A stretch of 64,000 nt of DNA, taken from the NCBI GenBank assembly GCA_031772625.1, contig CM062817.1, forward strand, positions 883,972,184 through 884,036,183, given 5' to 3'. This document shows, in pieces, positions 1 through 11,600 of this stretch (the first letter of the stretch is position 1; the number at the start of each line of letters is the position of its first letter). The position numbers were made by a program, and so were the translations under genes. This DNA comes from Pinus tabuliformis. Lineage: Eukaryota > Streptophyta > Pinopsida > Pinales > Pinaceae. A model generated the notes under the pieces. The model worked only from the letters and a program-made list of their open reading frames with translations. It made no database searches and was not told the DNA's origin.

Positions 1-589
1 AACAGAAAGATCCACAAATTCGTGAAGCAAGAGAACAGGAACCTGGGATTGGCAAAAGAATAATGATTAGATAGGTATATGTACATAGAAATACATGAAA
101 TTTTATTTTGTTCCTTCCTAATCGAATTATACGAGTGGACCACTAAATTGGCAGACAGCCAAGGAAGGTGGAGGCTTGACAGTCCGATAGTGTGGACCTC
201 AGAGTTAGTGCGGATATTGGAAGCTTATGAAGATAAGATCGCACAAACTGTCGATCACTGGTTTGATTGTATCATAGGATGATTTGTGATAGAGTTTGTG
301 GTCGATACCGCGATTAGCTACAGTGAAGCAGAGAGACGCTTCTTCAAAGGACTGTGAGGTAAGTATTTAAGGTCTTTGAATACTTGGATTAAAATTTTGT
401 TGTGTGAAAAGCAGGTTATGCAATTACCTTTATGTTTGGAGCTACGCAAAGTGGAAATATATTCAAGGATAGAAAGGGAACATGACTTGAATATAGCCCA
501 CTGATTGAGCCCCCTTTGAGTGATGACGAAGAAGCAACACAAGCTTCTTCGCAAAGCGTTTTCTAGTTAATAAGATGAGGGTTCCCACA
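1..589 (+). other. Leader region of the gypsy element
   Basis: No protein domain, LTR terminus or primer-binding site could be recognised before gag. By position it is the untranslated leader between the missing 5' LTR and gag. The short ORFs here show no family resemblance. Confidence 0.4.
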
Positions 590-1934
590 AATACCCCATC
601 CACCCACACCACCTCCATCTTCACCTCCACCACATACACCTTCACCCACATCGCTACCACCTCCACCACCATTCACTATGACGAATTCAATAAAATTATC
701 AGTTTTCAAGGGCTTGGGGAATGAGGATCTGAACCAGCTTTGGTTCATTGTGAAGATTGTGTGGGAATCCTATGGCATTACAGATGATCAGATGAAGAAA
801 TCTACATTGGTCATTGCTTCACAGAAACACGCACTAACATGGTACATTAAGTATTGTACTGGTAACCTGATGGTTGCATTGGTGGACATTCAAATTGCGT
901 TGAATAAGGAATTTAGTAGGCCCAAATTTCAAGCACAATCGATCGTTGGATTCAATGAAATCATGATGAAACCTGGCGAGACACCCTAGGAGCTAGATCA
1001 GAGATTGAAGTGCAAAATCCATGAAGCTAACATGAATCTTACAGATTGGCAGCACCGCAAGTGGTTTGTGGCTTTGCTCTTGTCTCGTTTGAGGGTTGCT
1101 TTATCACAACAAATGATTGGGACCTAGGTAGAGGCCCTGGAGATTGTGATGAGATTGCAGGAAACACCAATTCAAGATGTTGCTTTAGAAGTTCAGAAAA
1201 TTCATGCAGAGTTGCAGAACCTTTGTCTATAATTCCAAAGTCTGAAGAAGGATAGAGTGGCTCGGCCAAATGTGTGTGAAGAGGTTTGGTGTTTGAAATG
1301 TAAGGGTTAAGGGCATGATAAATATCATTGCCTGTCTTCACGAATTATGTTGCGGGAGGACAGTCGATGCCTTTGGGACCGGAAGCTCAAATAGGGCCAC
1401 GTGCAGGGCCCGCGCTATGGTGTGTTATCTGTCAAGTAGCTGGAAAACATGCGAAAGATAATTGCCACTTTTTGGAGAAATTTGTACAGACACTGCAACA
1501 TCTCTTCTATAACTTCTGCCAATCAGTAGGCCGCAATGAGTGCAATTGTCATAGTTATGAGTTAATGATTAAAAGAATGCCCACATATGAAATGCAGACA
1601 AAAACTCGGCCTCTAGATCAAGGTGCTTAGGGGCCACAAGGAGAATATCAGGGGCGTGGATGATGCCGAGGTAGAGGAGGACCTACGAGAGGTTGGGGGC
1701 AAGTTATTTGTTACAATTGTGGAGGTCCAAGACACTATGTACAAGAATGCACAAACCCAACGCACCTGTCATGCTGATACTGCACTCAGTTTGACCACAT
1801 GATAGAAGACTTCCCCATACTAATAGCTACGATGCGCGAAAAGGGAACACAACCTCAACAACCTACGAAGAACCTTCATATGATGAGGGTTGAACCCCGT
1901 GAAGAGGACCCCAATGTGAATATTGTGATGTGAA
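590..1934 (+). pseudogene. gag polyprotein of the gypsy element (broken)
   Basis: A proline-rich N-terminus (about 590-675) leads into a retrotransposon capsid-like region from the Met at 678, where segments such as LTWYIKYCTGNLM and ELDQRLKCKIHEANMN are typical of plant gypsy Gag. Three zinc knuckles follow: CLKCKGxGHDKYHC near 1291, CVICQVAGKHAKDNC near 1420 and CYNCGGPRHYVQEC near 1711. Three knuckles is more than the usual one or two. Gag would package element RNA into cytoplasmic particles. Reading requires frame changes around 1040 and 1330 and suppression of several TAG/TGA codons, so no functional product is expected. Confidence 0.8.
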
Positions 1935-2310
1935 GTGGAATGACAACTGGCGAAGATAGCCTGAAGAAGGTGAATGGGTCTACAAAGCTCTAGAAAATGA
2001 GGTTGGCTTTGATTTGGAGATCACGAAGGAAACCTTCACGGAAGTAAAGAAAATCTTCGCTGAGGCTTCTACCTCAGGAAGTCAGGATAAGCAGTTTGAA
2101 GAAATGGACCCATTCATGCTTACTACATTTTTGGAGACCTATATGAAGCTGCTACGTGATAGCAAGGTCATAAAGGGATTACAGAAGTTGATTAATAAAT
2201 GTGCTTGTAGTGCTCCTAAGGGACTGTGCGTGGTCAGGAAAATTGGCAAGCATAAGGTGAGAACAGGACGTGAGATGAGGCTCACCGCGCAAATAGGAGA
2301 GTATGAAATG

Positions 2311-2720
2311 GACTAAGTTATTATGGGTCTTGGGTCAGATGCAAATATTTTGTCGAAAAATACATGGGAGAGAATGGGGAGACCTGCGCTATAGTGGTCT
2401 CCTATTCAATTAAGGATGGCGAATCAGCAAAATATTATCCCCATGGGAAGATTACAGGGAGTGACACTTGATATTAAAGGCATGAGGGCGTTAGCGTATT
2501 TCGAAGTAATAGAGATTGTCGATCTCAACAATCCCTACCCTGCGCTCCTTGGGATCGACTGGACTATATACATGAACGGGGTGATCAATTTGAAGAAGCA
2601 AATGATATCATTTGAAAGAAAAATGCTTCGGGTAGTAGTAATGTTGGACCCTGCAGAAGGGCCGCACTATACTAAACCAGTTCGTGATTATGTAAGTGAC
2701 GATGATTCGAACCAAATTTA
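2311..2720 (+). pseudogene. Aspartic protease domain of the gypsy element (broken)
   Basis: The segment VIMGLGSDANIL followed by a Trp-containing stretch is the retropepsin active-site region of plant gypsy elements, where the family normally has an Asp at the fourth position shown (ILDxGS-type). Here that residue is Gly, so catalysis would be lost. Downstream hydrophobic strands and the motif YPALLGIDW match the C-terminal half of the domain. The protease would cleave the Gag-Pol polyprotein. One TAG near 2393 separates the active-site region from the longer reading frame beginning at 2416. Confidence 0.75.
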
Positions 2721-2799
2721 TAAGATAATGGCACAAGATCAAGATTGGGTGAATCTAACAGCAAATGGATGTATTGCATGGGACCGCAAAAGCTCCTGC

Positions 2800-3560
2800 A
2801 CCTCAAATTCAGATGAGGAATTGGAACACTGGCAGAATCGATTGCACAAAGTGTCTACACTACACTATAACATGATGACCAAATCATTGCATTGCATATT
2901 GTCGGAGGTAAGAAGTCTACCTCACTATGATGATTTAACTGACGTTGATAAATTTTTGGATGCATTTGAAAAGGAAGTGCCAGAGAAGCATCGCTTCCAA
3001 GCCTTGGACTTGGCACTGTGCGCTATGCCTGCAAGATGGTGGGGTACACATAAAGACAATTTCAATGGTTGGCGCGAATATAGAAGAATGATGAGGGTGT
3101 GGTTTGGTCGCCAAAAGGTGTGCTTGATAGAGAAATACAATGGAAGGAGTGATTCACATGATTACTTAGCAAAATGGACCGATGCCTATGGAGCAAAACC
3201 GCAACCAGAGTGGGTGCATCTGTTCTATCACATCTTGGATGTAATACCTATGAATTGGTAGCTGGAGATAGAGCTCCATCATGGCACAGACAAATGGGAT
3301 ATTTTGAAACCAAGAATCTTGATGACATTCAACTTTGAAGCTGGATTCGATTGCATTGATGAAGCGTTGTAGGAGGTCAAAGCAGCGATCTTCAGAATCC
3401 CACAGGATCCCTTGGCTTTGATTCAACTATATTGGACCACCCAGCTACACCATGTGTCAGAGTGCTATAATATGATTGCTGAAGAAAAAGAGGAGGATCC
3501 AAGGAATATTAATATCCCAAGGTCAAAAGGTCACCGCGAAGTCGAGGGGTTGCAGATAGA
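2800..3560 (+). pseudogene. Second gag-like segment between protease and RT
   Basis: The frame from 2416 continues through about 2820-3260 and then past a TAG at 3259. Segments PARWWGTHKDNFNGWREYR and RMMRVWFGRQKVCLIEKY resemble retrotransposon Gag capsid domains (the W-W-x-x-x-K and W-x-x-Y/F-x-x-x-M-x-x-x-F pattern). Finding a Gag-like capsid module downstream of protease and before RT is not the standard gypsy order. It could be a duplicated and diverged gag, or a linker domain peculiar to this lineage. No zinc knuckle follows it. The assignment rests on pattern only. Confidence 0.5.
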
Positions 3561-3639
3561 GAATCATGATATCATCGAGGGGTTGCAGATAGACAAAAGC
3601 GGAGTCGAAGTTTGCAAAGATAGGGGACTACTGGGATGA

Positions 3640-4573
3640 TGCTACAGTGGATGAGGTCACTGAGTTGCTCCACGAGTATCAGGATTTGTTCCCTACAAAA
3701 TTTTCAGACCTGAAAGGGATTATAGGCGATTTAGGGGTGATGAGGATAACATTGAAACCAGATGCGAAGCCTGTGAAACAGAGGCCATATTGCCTCAATC
3801 CTAAGTACAAAGAAAGGGTCCGCTTAGAATTGGACAAAATGTTGGCAGCGGGAATCATTGAACCAGTGGAGGAGTCTGATTGAGTAAGTCTGATGGTCAT
3901 TCAGGAAAAGAAGCAAAAAGATGAAATAAGGATCTGTGTAGATCTCAGGAAGCTAAATGATGCTTATGTGCATGATCCTTTTCCAACTTCGTTCACCGAT
4001 GAAGTGTTGGATAATGTAGGAGGACAGGAAGCATATTCATTCACTAATGGGTTCTCGGGGTACCATCATATCAAGATCATGCCAGAAGGTAGGAGTAAGA
4101 AAACCTTCGTGACTGAATGGGGATGCTTTCATTATACTGTAATTCCTTTTGGACTGAAGAACTCATTAGGGATCTTTTCGCGCGTCATCGTCATGGTGTT
4201 CAAGGACTTCATTCACAAGTTTTTGCAGGTATACTTTGATGATTGGATGGTGTTTGGGATGGTAAAGCGCCATGTAGCTAGTCTACGCTTGATGTTGGAT
4301 ACATGCTGGAGGTATCAGATTGCACTAAACTTGAAGAACTGTCTATTTTGCGTCCCTTTTGGAATATTGTTGGGTCATGTAGTATGCAGACAAGGATTAA
4401 TGGTGGACCCAGCTAAGATCCTAGTTATAATAAATTTTGAGGTGCTAAGAAGTGTCAAACAGTTGAGTGCAACGTTGGGGCATACTAGTTATTACCAAAA
4501 GTTCATCAAGTGTTATGCCAAGATTACCAAACCAATGGAAAAATTGTTGAATAAGGATGCTACATTCTGTTGA
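3640..4573 (+). pseudogene. Reverse transcriptase of the gypsy element (broken)
   Basis: The frame from 3647 shows the N-terminal RT signature VKQRPYCLNPKYKERVRLEL and GIIEPVEESD. The frame from 3893 continues with IRICVDLRKLND, the F-S-G-Y-H-H-I-K motif, FGLKNS and the catalytic YFDDWMVFG at about 4231-4257, which retains both Asp residues. The DNA between the two parts shows only a TGA where Trp is expected. The domain is close to full length and among the best preserved parts of the element. It would copy element RNA into DNA in the cytoplasmic particle. Confidence 0.9.
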
Positions 4574-4588
4574 AATGGAGAATTTCAA

Positions 4589-4978
4589 TTGAGCTTGGAT
4601 GTGTTAAAAGAAAAGATGGTCACCGTGTCAATCATAGTCTTCCTGGATTGGAAGAAGGAATTTTATGTGCATGTGGATGCGTCATATATTGCGTTGGGAG
4701 CAGTACTGACACAGGCTAGTGAGGGAGAGTTTGATCACCCTATCGTGTTTGCAAGCAGAAAGTTATATAAGTTTTATAAGAATTATTCGACGACAGAGTG
4801 TGAAGGTTTGGCTATGATGTACATGCTACAGAATTTCAGACACTACTTTCGAGGCAGACACTTTAAGATGTATACAGACTATTATGCATTAAAGTACCTG
4901 GTCAACAAGCCTGTGTTGGGGGGGAAATATGCAGATGGTTTTTGTTGTTTTAGGAATATGGTTTTGAAGTCATTGTGA
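4589..4978 (+). pseudogene. RNase H domain of the gypsy element
   Basis: After a single TGA at about 4571 the same polyprotein continues. VHVDASYIALGAVLTQ holds the first catalytic Asp, STTECEGLAMMYMLQ the Glu, and MYTDYYALKYLVNK the next Asp, matching gypsy RNase H. The final part of the frame is altered after PVLGGK (about 4925), where a run of Gs suggests a small indel. The enzyme would degrade RNA in the RNA-DNA hybrid. Confidence 0.85.
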
Positions 4979-5894
4979 AGCTAGGACGATTGAATGCAGG
5001 ACTGGATCATTTTCCATGCATTGAAACAGGGGAGGATCCTACTAATTTGGAGGAAGGACTCCCTGACGCGCGGCTCTTTGTGGTGTGTGTAGCAGACACT
5101 CATTTTGCAGACATCATACACTTTCTAACTACAGGAACAACTCCAAAAGGGTACACCAGCCAACAAAAGAATAAATTGGTGGTGTGCGTAGCAAATTTTT
5201 CTATTATTACAAGTCACTTGTATAAGATGGGAGCAGATGAGATATTGTAGTGTTATGTGCCTAAGTTTAAATGAAGCAGCATCCTAGCAGAAGCTCATGG
5301 AGGGGCTGCGGGAGGCCATTATGCAGGAAAAGCAACAACACAAAAGATTTTACGCATTGGGTTGTGGTAGCCGACACTCTATAAGGATTCCAAAGCTTAT
5401 TGTAGGGCATGCGATGCATATCAAAGGATGGGTAGGCCATCGCGGAGCGATAAGCTGCCTCTGAATCTGCAAGTGTTGTTACATCCATTTGAAAAATGGG
5501 CAATTGATTTTGTAGGACCAATTCAGCCTCCAGGGAAGAAAACGGGTGCGTGGTATATCATCACAATGACTGAGTATTTGACCAGATGGGAGGAGTTGCA
5601 ACCTGTAAAGGATTGTACAGGGGCAACAACAACGAAGTTCCTATTTGAATATGTGTTGACTAGGTTTGGTTGCTTGAAGATTTTGATGAGCAATCACGAT
5701 ACACATTTCCTTAATGAAACGATCAACACGCCGACGGAAGAATTCCAAGTTTATCATCAAAAGAGCACATTGTATCATCTCGGGATAATGGGACGGTGGA
5801 AGCGTTTAATAAGATATTGGAGAACGTGCTAACAAAGGTTTGCAATGCGCAGAGGAATGATTGGGAAGTGCACGTACCAGCGTGTTATGGGCTT
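4975..5894 (+). pseudogene. Integrase N-terminal and catalytic part, cut by an insertion
   Basis: An H2C2 zinc-binding region is visible at about 5285-5430 (EAHGGAAGGHYAGKA, then YCRACDAYQRMG), with the last Cys changed to Tyr. The core has IDFVGP with the first catalytic Asp (about 5507). The second catalytic site reads MSNHDTHF, where SDxGTHF is usual, so Asp is Asn. The Glu is kept in [13 protein letters not shown] (about 5785-5826), but in a shifted frame. The coding sequence stops abruptly at 5894, inside the codons for W-A-Y-R-T-T, where the DNA transposon begins. It resumes at 17518. Confidence 0.88.
5891..5894. other. Left target-site duplication GCTT
   Basis: GCTT directly precedes the left terminal inverted repeat and is repeated directly after the right one (17518-17521). 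Joining the flanks across a single GCTT restores the integrase codons W-A-Y-R-T-T. A 5-bp reading (GCTTA) is possible if the first A of the left TIR belongs to the target. Confidence 0.85.
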
Positions 5895-5922
5895 AACAAT
5901 GTAAACTTTGAAACATGAACTA
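5895..5922 (+). repeat. Left terminal inverted repeat
   Basis: AACAATGTAAACTTTGAAA is followed by a partly conserved extension ending GAACTA. The reverse complement of 17490-17517 matches 25 of 28 bases. Confidence 0.92.
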
Positions 5923-5979
5923 TAAACTAAAAACAGGAACTCTGGCCAAAAGACCCCGAAAAAACATCAAAAACAGTGC

Positions 5980-6195
5980 TAAAAATGAAAAGTGTGTATA
6001 CTGGAATGATGGTTTTTTTTTAGGGTCAATTTTGAACATGTTTTAAAAATCACAGTGAAAATGAAATTTTTGTGCAAAAAACACCTTGAAAACGAAAAAG
6101 TGTTGATACTGGAACGATAATTTTATGTTAGGCTCAATTTTCAACATTTTTAAAAAATGTTAGTAAAACCAAACTTTTATGTGCAAAAAAATAGT
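5980..6195 (+). repeat. Subterminal tandem duplication, ~108-bp unit, two copies
   Basis: Unit one (about 5980-6087) and unit two (about 6088-6195) share the order AAAAGTGT..GATACTGGAA.GAT, AGGxTCAATTTT.AACAT, and TGTGCAAAAAA. Subterminal repeats are typical transposase-binding regions in large DNA transposons, which is the likely role here. The copies have diverged noticeably. Confidence 0.7.
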
Positions 6196-7754
6196 TGTTT
6201 ATGAAGAAAAAAACACACTAATGTTTTTGGTAGAATAACATTTTTCTTTCCTAAGTATAAATTCAACATGTTTTCAACCATAACATTCTATATACAAAAA
6301 AATTGGAATTTTTTCAACCATAAAATTAAAAAACCATGACATTATGAACAAATTACATGACTAAATTAATCAAAATGTCATTATTTGTATATTGAATGAA
6401 ACATACATTATATCTCTAATTTAATGTTGCATTGTAGATATTCTAAACAATCAAAATTATCATAACTAAGACATATAATCCAACAACATAAAAATGATTC
6501 ACAACTTCTAATTTAACACCATATAGAAATCAAAATTTTTATTTCAAGATACGATGCAAACATCAGTTATATAAATTGTCTCAGACAATTATTCAAGATC
6601 GCTCATATTTTCTTGCACACCATCAAAATTCACATCTTTAGATGAATGACTGAATGCTGACGAAGATGTTCCATATTCTTCTCTTTCATCAACTAGTGCC
6701 CCATCCGAGTCCACATGCATGCCCACCATTTCATGTTCCAAAATTCTTCTACATCTACGACTGGTTTCAACATACTCCCATCTCAACATTGTTCCTTCTG
6801 GTAATAACCTTTTCAGAATCTCTATCGTCTTGAATCGAAGAGTTCCTCTCTTTGTTAAATTGAAGTCATAAACAAGTATGTCAACTTCCTCCAATTTTAA
6901 GATATCTGTGCGGGGGCGATTTATATTTGTACCCTTTCTTTTTCTCTTTCTGCCATTTTTTTTGTCAACTATCATCTATGGCTTATACACACCATTGAAT
7001 GGGTGTGTATTTGTGGCATACCAATGTACTTAAACACCTGTAACATCCTCATTTTCTGTAAAGACCTTTATAAACTTAGAAACCCATAATGGATAGCCAT
7101 TGGGATCTCCATCTGCTAGCACTACGATCATGCAACCCTCCTTAATATCCTGTAATAAACCCCTGTAAAGGTCTTCCATGGCTTCACATTGTGCACGAGA
7201 TCTTCTGGAACCAATATACATCTCTCTTTCCTTTGCCTGTGAAGAATTAATAATACCTTGAGATTGTTGTTGTTCAACAATGTTTATTTCCTCATGTTCA
7301 TTTGACACATTTTGTGGCCAAATAAATGGATTTTTCAAAGGTATATCTTCATTTGTTGTTGTTGAAATGATATCACTTTGATTATTGAAAAATGACTCCC
7401 ACCAAACTGAATAAAAAATGTCAAAGTACTCATATGTATATCTAATACATTTTTTAATTTCTTCTAGGCAATCAGAATAATGTATATCTCTATTTTGTCT
7501 GCGTGCATTATGAACTTCACCAACTGATTTTAATAACAATATTTTTGATGCAAATATTGGATGATCTAGAATGAACTTCAAAAATTCCAAACCTGGTGAT
7601 GGTGCCCATTCTACAGTAGTTGAATACTTCTTGCCCCATATTAGTCTTTTCCCATGATTTTTTTTGATACGAAATTGATGTTGGAAGCTGATGTCATTAA
7701 TTTTTTCAATTCATTTCTCCTCACATGCGATGACCTAAATGGAAAATGTTATCA

Positions 7755-7895
7755 ACCCATGGTACTCACCCATCCATATTATTCATCGACCCATGGAATT
7801 TACCCATGGTATTGTAAATGACATCCTTCCGTGGTATTGTAAAATCCACCCATGGTATTCATTCACCCATGGAATTGAGCCGTGGTATTGTAATT
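7755..7895 (+). repeat. ACCCATGGTATT short tandem repeat
   Basis: About seven degenerate copies of a 12-20 bp unit built on CCCATGG (a perfect CCATGG palindrome) with GTATTGTAA between them. Function unknown; it lies within the region interrupting the transposase. Confidence 0.6.
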
Positions 7896-7939
7896 AAAAA
7901 ATACTATAAGTAACAAGTCACATTTTGTAAAAGGACAGA

Positions 7940-8110
7940 TTGTCCGCCACAATGTAGCCTTTACAGTTCAGAGGCATGTAGCGACCACATCTCTTCTCAG
8001 AGATAAGCTACCATCGCCCTAGCTGGTTTATTTCCATTACTATTTTAAATAAAAGTTTCTTTGTGGTTTTGTTTATTGGGCATTCTCCTTATTTTTCTTC
8101 TGGCAATTCA
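7940..8110 (+). repeat. Repeat shared with 58180-58310
   Basis: A hairpin-forming block, GTAGCGACCACATCTCTTCT..AGAGATAAGCTACC, is followed by CTAGCTxxTTTATTTCC and AATAAAAGTT near a TTGTGGTTTTG. The same order occurs at 58180-58310 in the same orientation. It probably belongs to an LTR or other interspersed repeat. Confidence 0.55.
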
Positions 8111-8839
8111 AGTTTTCAGATCTTGGGGGTCTCTCCCCCCAAGATCCATTTCAATCTTTTAGATCTTGGGGGCCTCCTCCCAAGATCCGGATCATGCAAT
8201 CCCAGAGTAAACCTTCGCATGTCAACAGTTTATTCCAACACATCAAAAGTAGGATTTGGCATGTACGATTTCTTAATACATTCAATTAATGATGGCAAGC
8301 TCCCAACTTCCTTCCTCCTCAATGTGATTGAAAAACGATTGAACATCTGATCAATATGGTCATGAGTGTGTCCAACAAGAAGGAAACCAACCTTTACCTT
8401 CTGAAAAATTGTCAATTCAACAAGCATGTTTAGATATCCAAAAACAACCAGATTTTTGTTTTCATGGCAAGTGTTGTCCAATTGTAGATACAAAACTTTA
8501 GGAAGATTACCAGACCAATGAGAAATCATATCATGAATTATGGTTATTGTCAGATTTGCATCATTATGAATATTTGGAGCTATGAAGTACACCCTTGGCA
8601 ACATTTTCCATTGAAGGCCGTACAACCGACCAAGTGATATTGAATAAAATTTTCCTCTTGTAAATTTTTGGGTGTGCGAACAAAATATGGTAAAAGTGTT
8701 TTCTTCTGGTCCATACCATCAATTATCAAACCCAAATATTTATTCAAATTATCATAACACTTCTTTCGATGCTTGTACAAATTTTTCCTTTCACTTGTTT
8801 GTTGTTTGCAATGCTCCTGAAGTTCTTTGACAATTGAAT

Positions 8840-8927
8840 CTACACAACATAAAAGAAAGCCATTAAGAAATATGTTTTCATAGTTAATGAATATACAATT
8901 TTAAAAGTTAAAGTTATGAATGCTTAC
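8840..8927 (-). other. GT-AG intron in the transposase gene
   Basis: The minus strand reads GAG|GTAAGC at 8928/8927 and TGTGTAG|ATTC at 8840/8839. Removing the 88 nt joins ..SER to DSIVKELQEHC in one frame. Confidence 0.75.
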
Positions 8928-9779
8928 CTCTTTCTGACCCTTCACATTGGTCGCTTTTTTATTTAAGAGAAGCACATGTACTGCAGATCCCCATCCTTGT
9001 CTTCTTAGGAATATGGACATTGTTGAATTCTTTCTTCCATACCTTCACAAAATATTGATATGTAATAAACCGACCATGTCCCTCAACACCTTCTACATAT
9101 TTTTTGTATAAGTTGTAGATTTCTCGTCTTGAAAAATTATCTGGAATATGTATTGTATCTCTATTTGGCATACAGTTTCCATTATTTGAAAAGAATATTT
9201 CATCCATAACATTGCATTATTTGATAATGTCCCAAACCGTTGTTTATGACGTATTTCTGAATAAAATGTGGGATCCTTTTCCAAATTTTCTTGGATTCTC
9301 GAGAAATGAAAATTCCCCATCGAATGAAACATTTTGAAAGCCTTTCTACAGATAAATAAAGACCTAATATGATAACCATAACCTGACAATGAAGATTGCA
9401 TGCACCCAACTAAATATGAATTTTGCGTGCTTTTATTCATTGACAAATATCTCTTCCTTTTCTCTAATGCAAATTTGAAATCCATATGTTTCAAGCAATA
9501 TTTTTGACAACATTCACTTGAAATGAGAGCACTGATAAAAATTCTTCTCGTTAGATATTCTACTCTACTCCTTGTATAATTAGAACATCTTGCATTGATA
9601 CGAAAAGGTCTGCTCCCACTCCTCGATACAATATTTCTTGGCAACATCTCTATCATTGGATCATCATTTGTATAAGTATTTTCATAATCATTATGAGGAA
9701 TATTATCCACACTATGATCAGCTGTGCTTTTCAAACACTGACTTGGAGGATATTCTTCATCTTCCCCTTCTTCAGTGCT

Positions 9780-11600
9780 ACTGTCATAGTCCTTAGAATT
9801 GGGACTAAATGGAAAATTTGACTCTATGTTTATTGGATATTGTTCCTCATGTGCATTTTCAGCGTTGCTCTAATAGTCCATAGAATTAGGACTACATCAA
9901 AAATGTGACTGTTTACTTACTGAAAATGCTACATCATGTCCTTTATCACTGCTACTCTTATAGTCATTAGGATTAGGACTAAGTGCTTCATCATGTCCTT
10001 CATCACTACTGCTCTTGTAGTCCATAGGATTAGGACTAAGAGGACATCGTGACACTCCATTATTTTGAAAATTTTCATCATGCTCTTCATCACTACTACT
10101 CTCATAGTCCATAGGATTATGACTAAGTGGACACTGTGACACTCCATTCTTTTGAAATTTTTCATCATGCTCTTCATCACTGCTTATCTCATAGTCCATT
10201 AGATTAGGACTAAGAGGACACCGTGACACTCCATTCTTTTGAAATTTTTCATCATGCTCTTCACCACTGCTGCTTTCATAGTCCATAGGATTAGGACTAA
10301 GTGGACACCATGACACTTAATACTTTTGAAATTCTTCATCATGTTCTTCATCACTGCTGCTTTCATAGTCCATAGGATTAGGACTAAGTGGACATTGTGA
10401 CACTCTATTTAGTTGAAATTATTCATCACTGCTGCTCTCATAGTCCATTGGATCAGGACTAAGAGGACACCTTGACACTTCATTCTTTTTTAAAATTTTC
10501 ATCACTGCTGCTCTCACAGTCCATATGATTAGGACTAAGTGGACATCACGAAAGTCCATTCTTTTGGAGTTCGTCATCATGCTCTTCATCACTGCTTCTC
10601 TCATAGTCTATAGGATTAGGACTAAGAGGACATCGTGGCACTCGATTCTTTTGAAATTCGTCATCATGCTCTTCATCACTGATGCTCTCATAGTCCATAG
10701 GATTAGGACTAAGAGGACACAATGACACTCCATTCTTTTGAAATTTTTCATCATTGTCTTCATCACTGTTGCTCTCATAATCCCTAGGATTAGGACTAAG
10801 TGGACACCATGACACTTCATTCTTTTGAAATTCGTCATCATGCTCTTCATCACTGTTGCTGTCATAACCCATATGATTAGGACTAAGAGTACACCGTGAC
10901 ACTCAATTCTTTTGAAAATTTTCATCATGCTCTTCAACACTGTTGCTCTCATAGTCCTTAAGATTAGGACTAAGTGGACACCGTGACACTCCATTCTTTT
11001 GAAATTCGTCATCATGCTCTTCATCACTGCTACTTTGCTAGTCCATAGGATTAGGACTAAGTGGACACCGTGACACTTCATTATTTTGAAATTCGTCATC
11101 ATGCTCTTCATCACTGCTACTATGATAGTCCATAGGATTAAGACTAAGAGGACACCATGACACTCCATTCGTTTGAAAATTTTCATCATCCTCTTCATCA
11201 CCATTGCTCTCACAGTCCTTAGGATTAGGACTAATTAGACACCGTGACACTCCATTCTTTTGAAATTCACCATCATGCTCTTCATCACTGCTACTCTCAT
11301 AGTCCATAGGATTAGGACCAAGTGGACACTGTGACACTCCATTATTTTGAAATTTGTCATCATGCTCTTCAGAGCTGCTGCTCTCATAGTCCATAGGATT
11401 ATGACTAAGTGGACATCATGACACTCCATTCTTTTGAAATTCTTCATCTCGCTCCTCATCACTGTTGCTCTCATAATCCTTAGGATTAGGACTAAGTGGA
11501 ATCTGTGACTCTTTATTTATTTGAAATTCTTCATCCCCTCTTTCATCAGTGTTGCTCTCATAGTTCTTAGGATTAGGACTAAGTGGAAGAATTGATTTTC
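9780..11600 (-). repeat. Coding minisatellite: ~22 copies of a 29-residue acidic repeat
   Basis: The motif (C/T)TTAGTCCTAATCCTA recurs about every 84-90 bp on the minus strand; I counted 22 copies. Each unit encodes about 29 residues beginning CPLSPNPMDYESSSDEEHD and ending EFQKNGVSR. Units are mostly multiples of three, so the array stays in frame through most copies, though several carry TGA, TAG or small indels. The repeats lie in the transposase N-terminus and are rich in Ser, Asp and Glu with an S-P-N-P step, suggesting a disordered, possibly phosphorylated spacer. Confidence 0.92.

Larger units (their letters stand above)
7736..8243 (-). other. Intron or insertion interrupting the transposase
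   Basis: The transposase frame breaks after PNPTFDVLE (about 8230) and resumes at 7734, after an ATTTAG acceptor, with SSHVRRNELKKIND. The intervening ~500 bp holds a CCATGG-rich repeat (7755-7895), a block shared with 58180-58310, and two adjacent hairpins around GATCTTGGGGG (8120-8190). A good splice donor is not obvious. An LTR-like start TGTTGGAATAAAC occurs on the minus strand at 8243, so part of it may be a later insertion. Confidence 0.5.

Noticed and set aside
5891-5895. 5-bp target duplication GCTTA instead of GCTT
   Set aside because: It makes the inverted ends unequal by one base. The 4-bp reading gives perfect 19-bp ends, so it is preferred, though not proven.
7928-8243. Solo LTR with TG..CA ends (TGTAAAAGG to TTATTCCAACA)
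   Set aside because: The 5-bp flanks (CATTT and CATCA) do not match, so I recorded the region only as a composite interruption.
9780-11600. Regularly spaced repeats that could suggest a CRISPR-like array
   Set aside because: The units are contiguous and nearly identical over their whole length, with no unique spacers. They are in frame with a transposase in a plant-type sequence.
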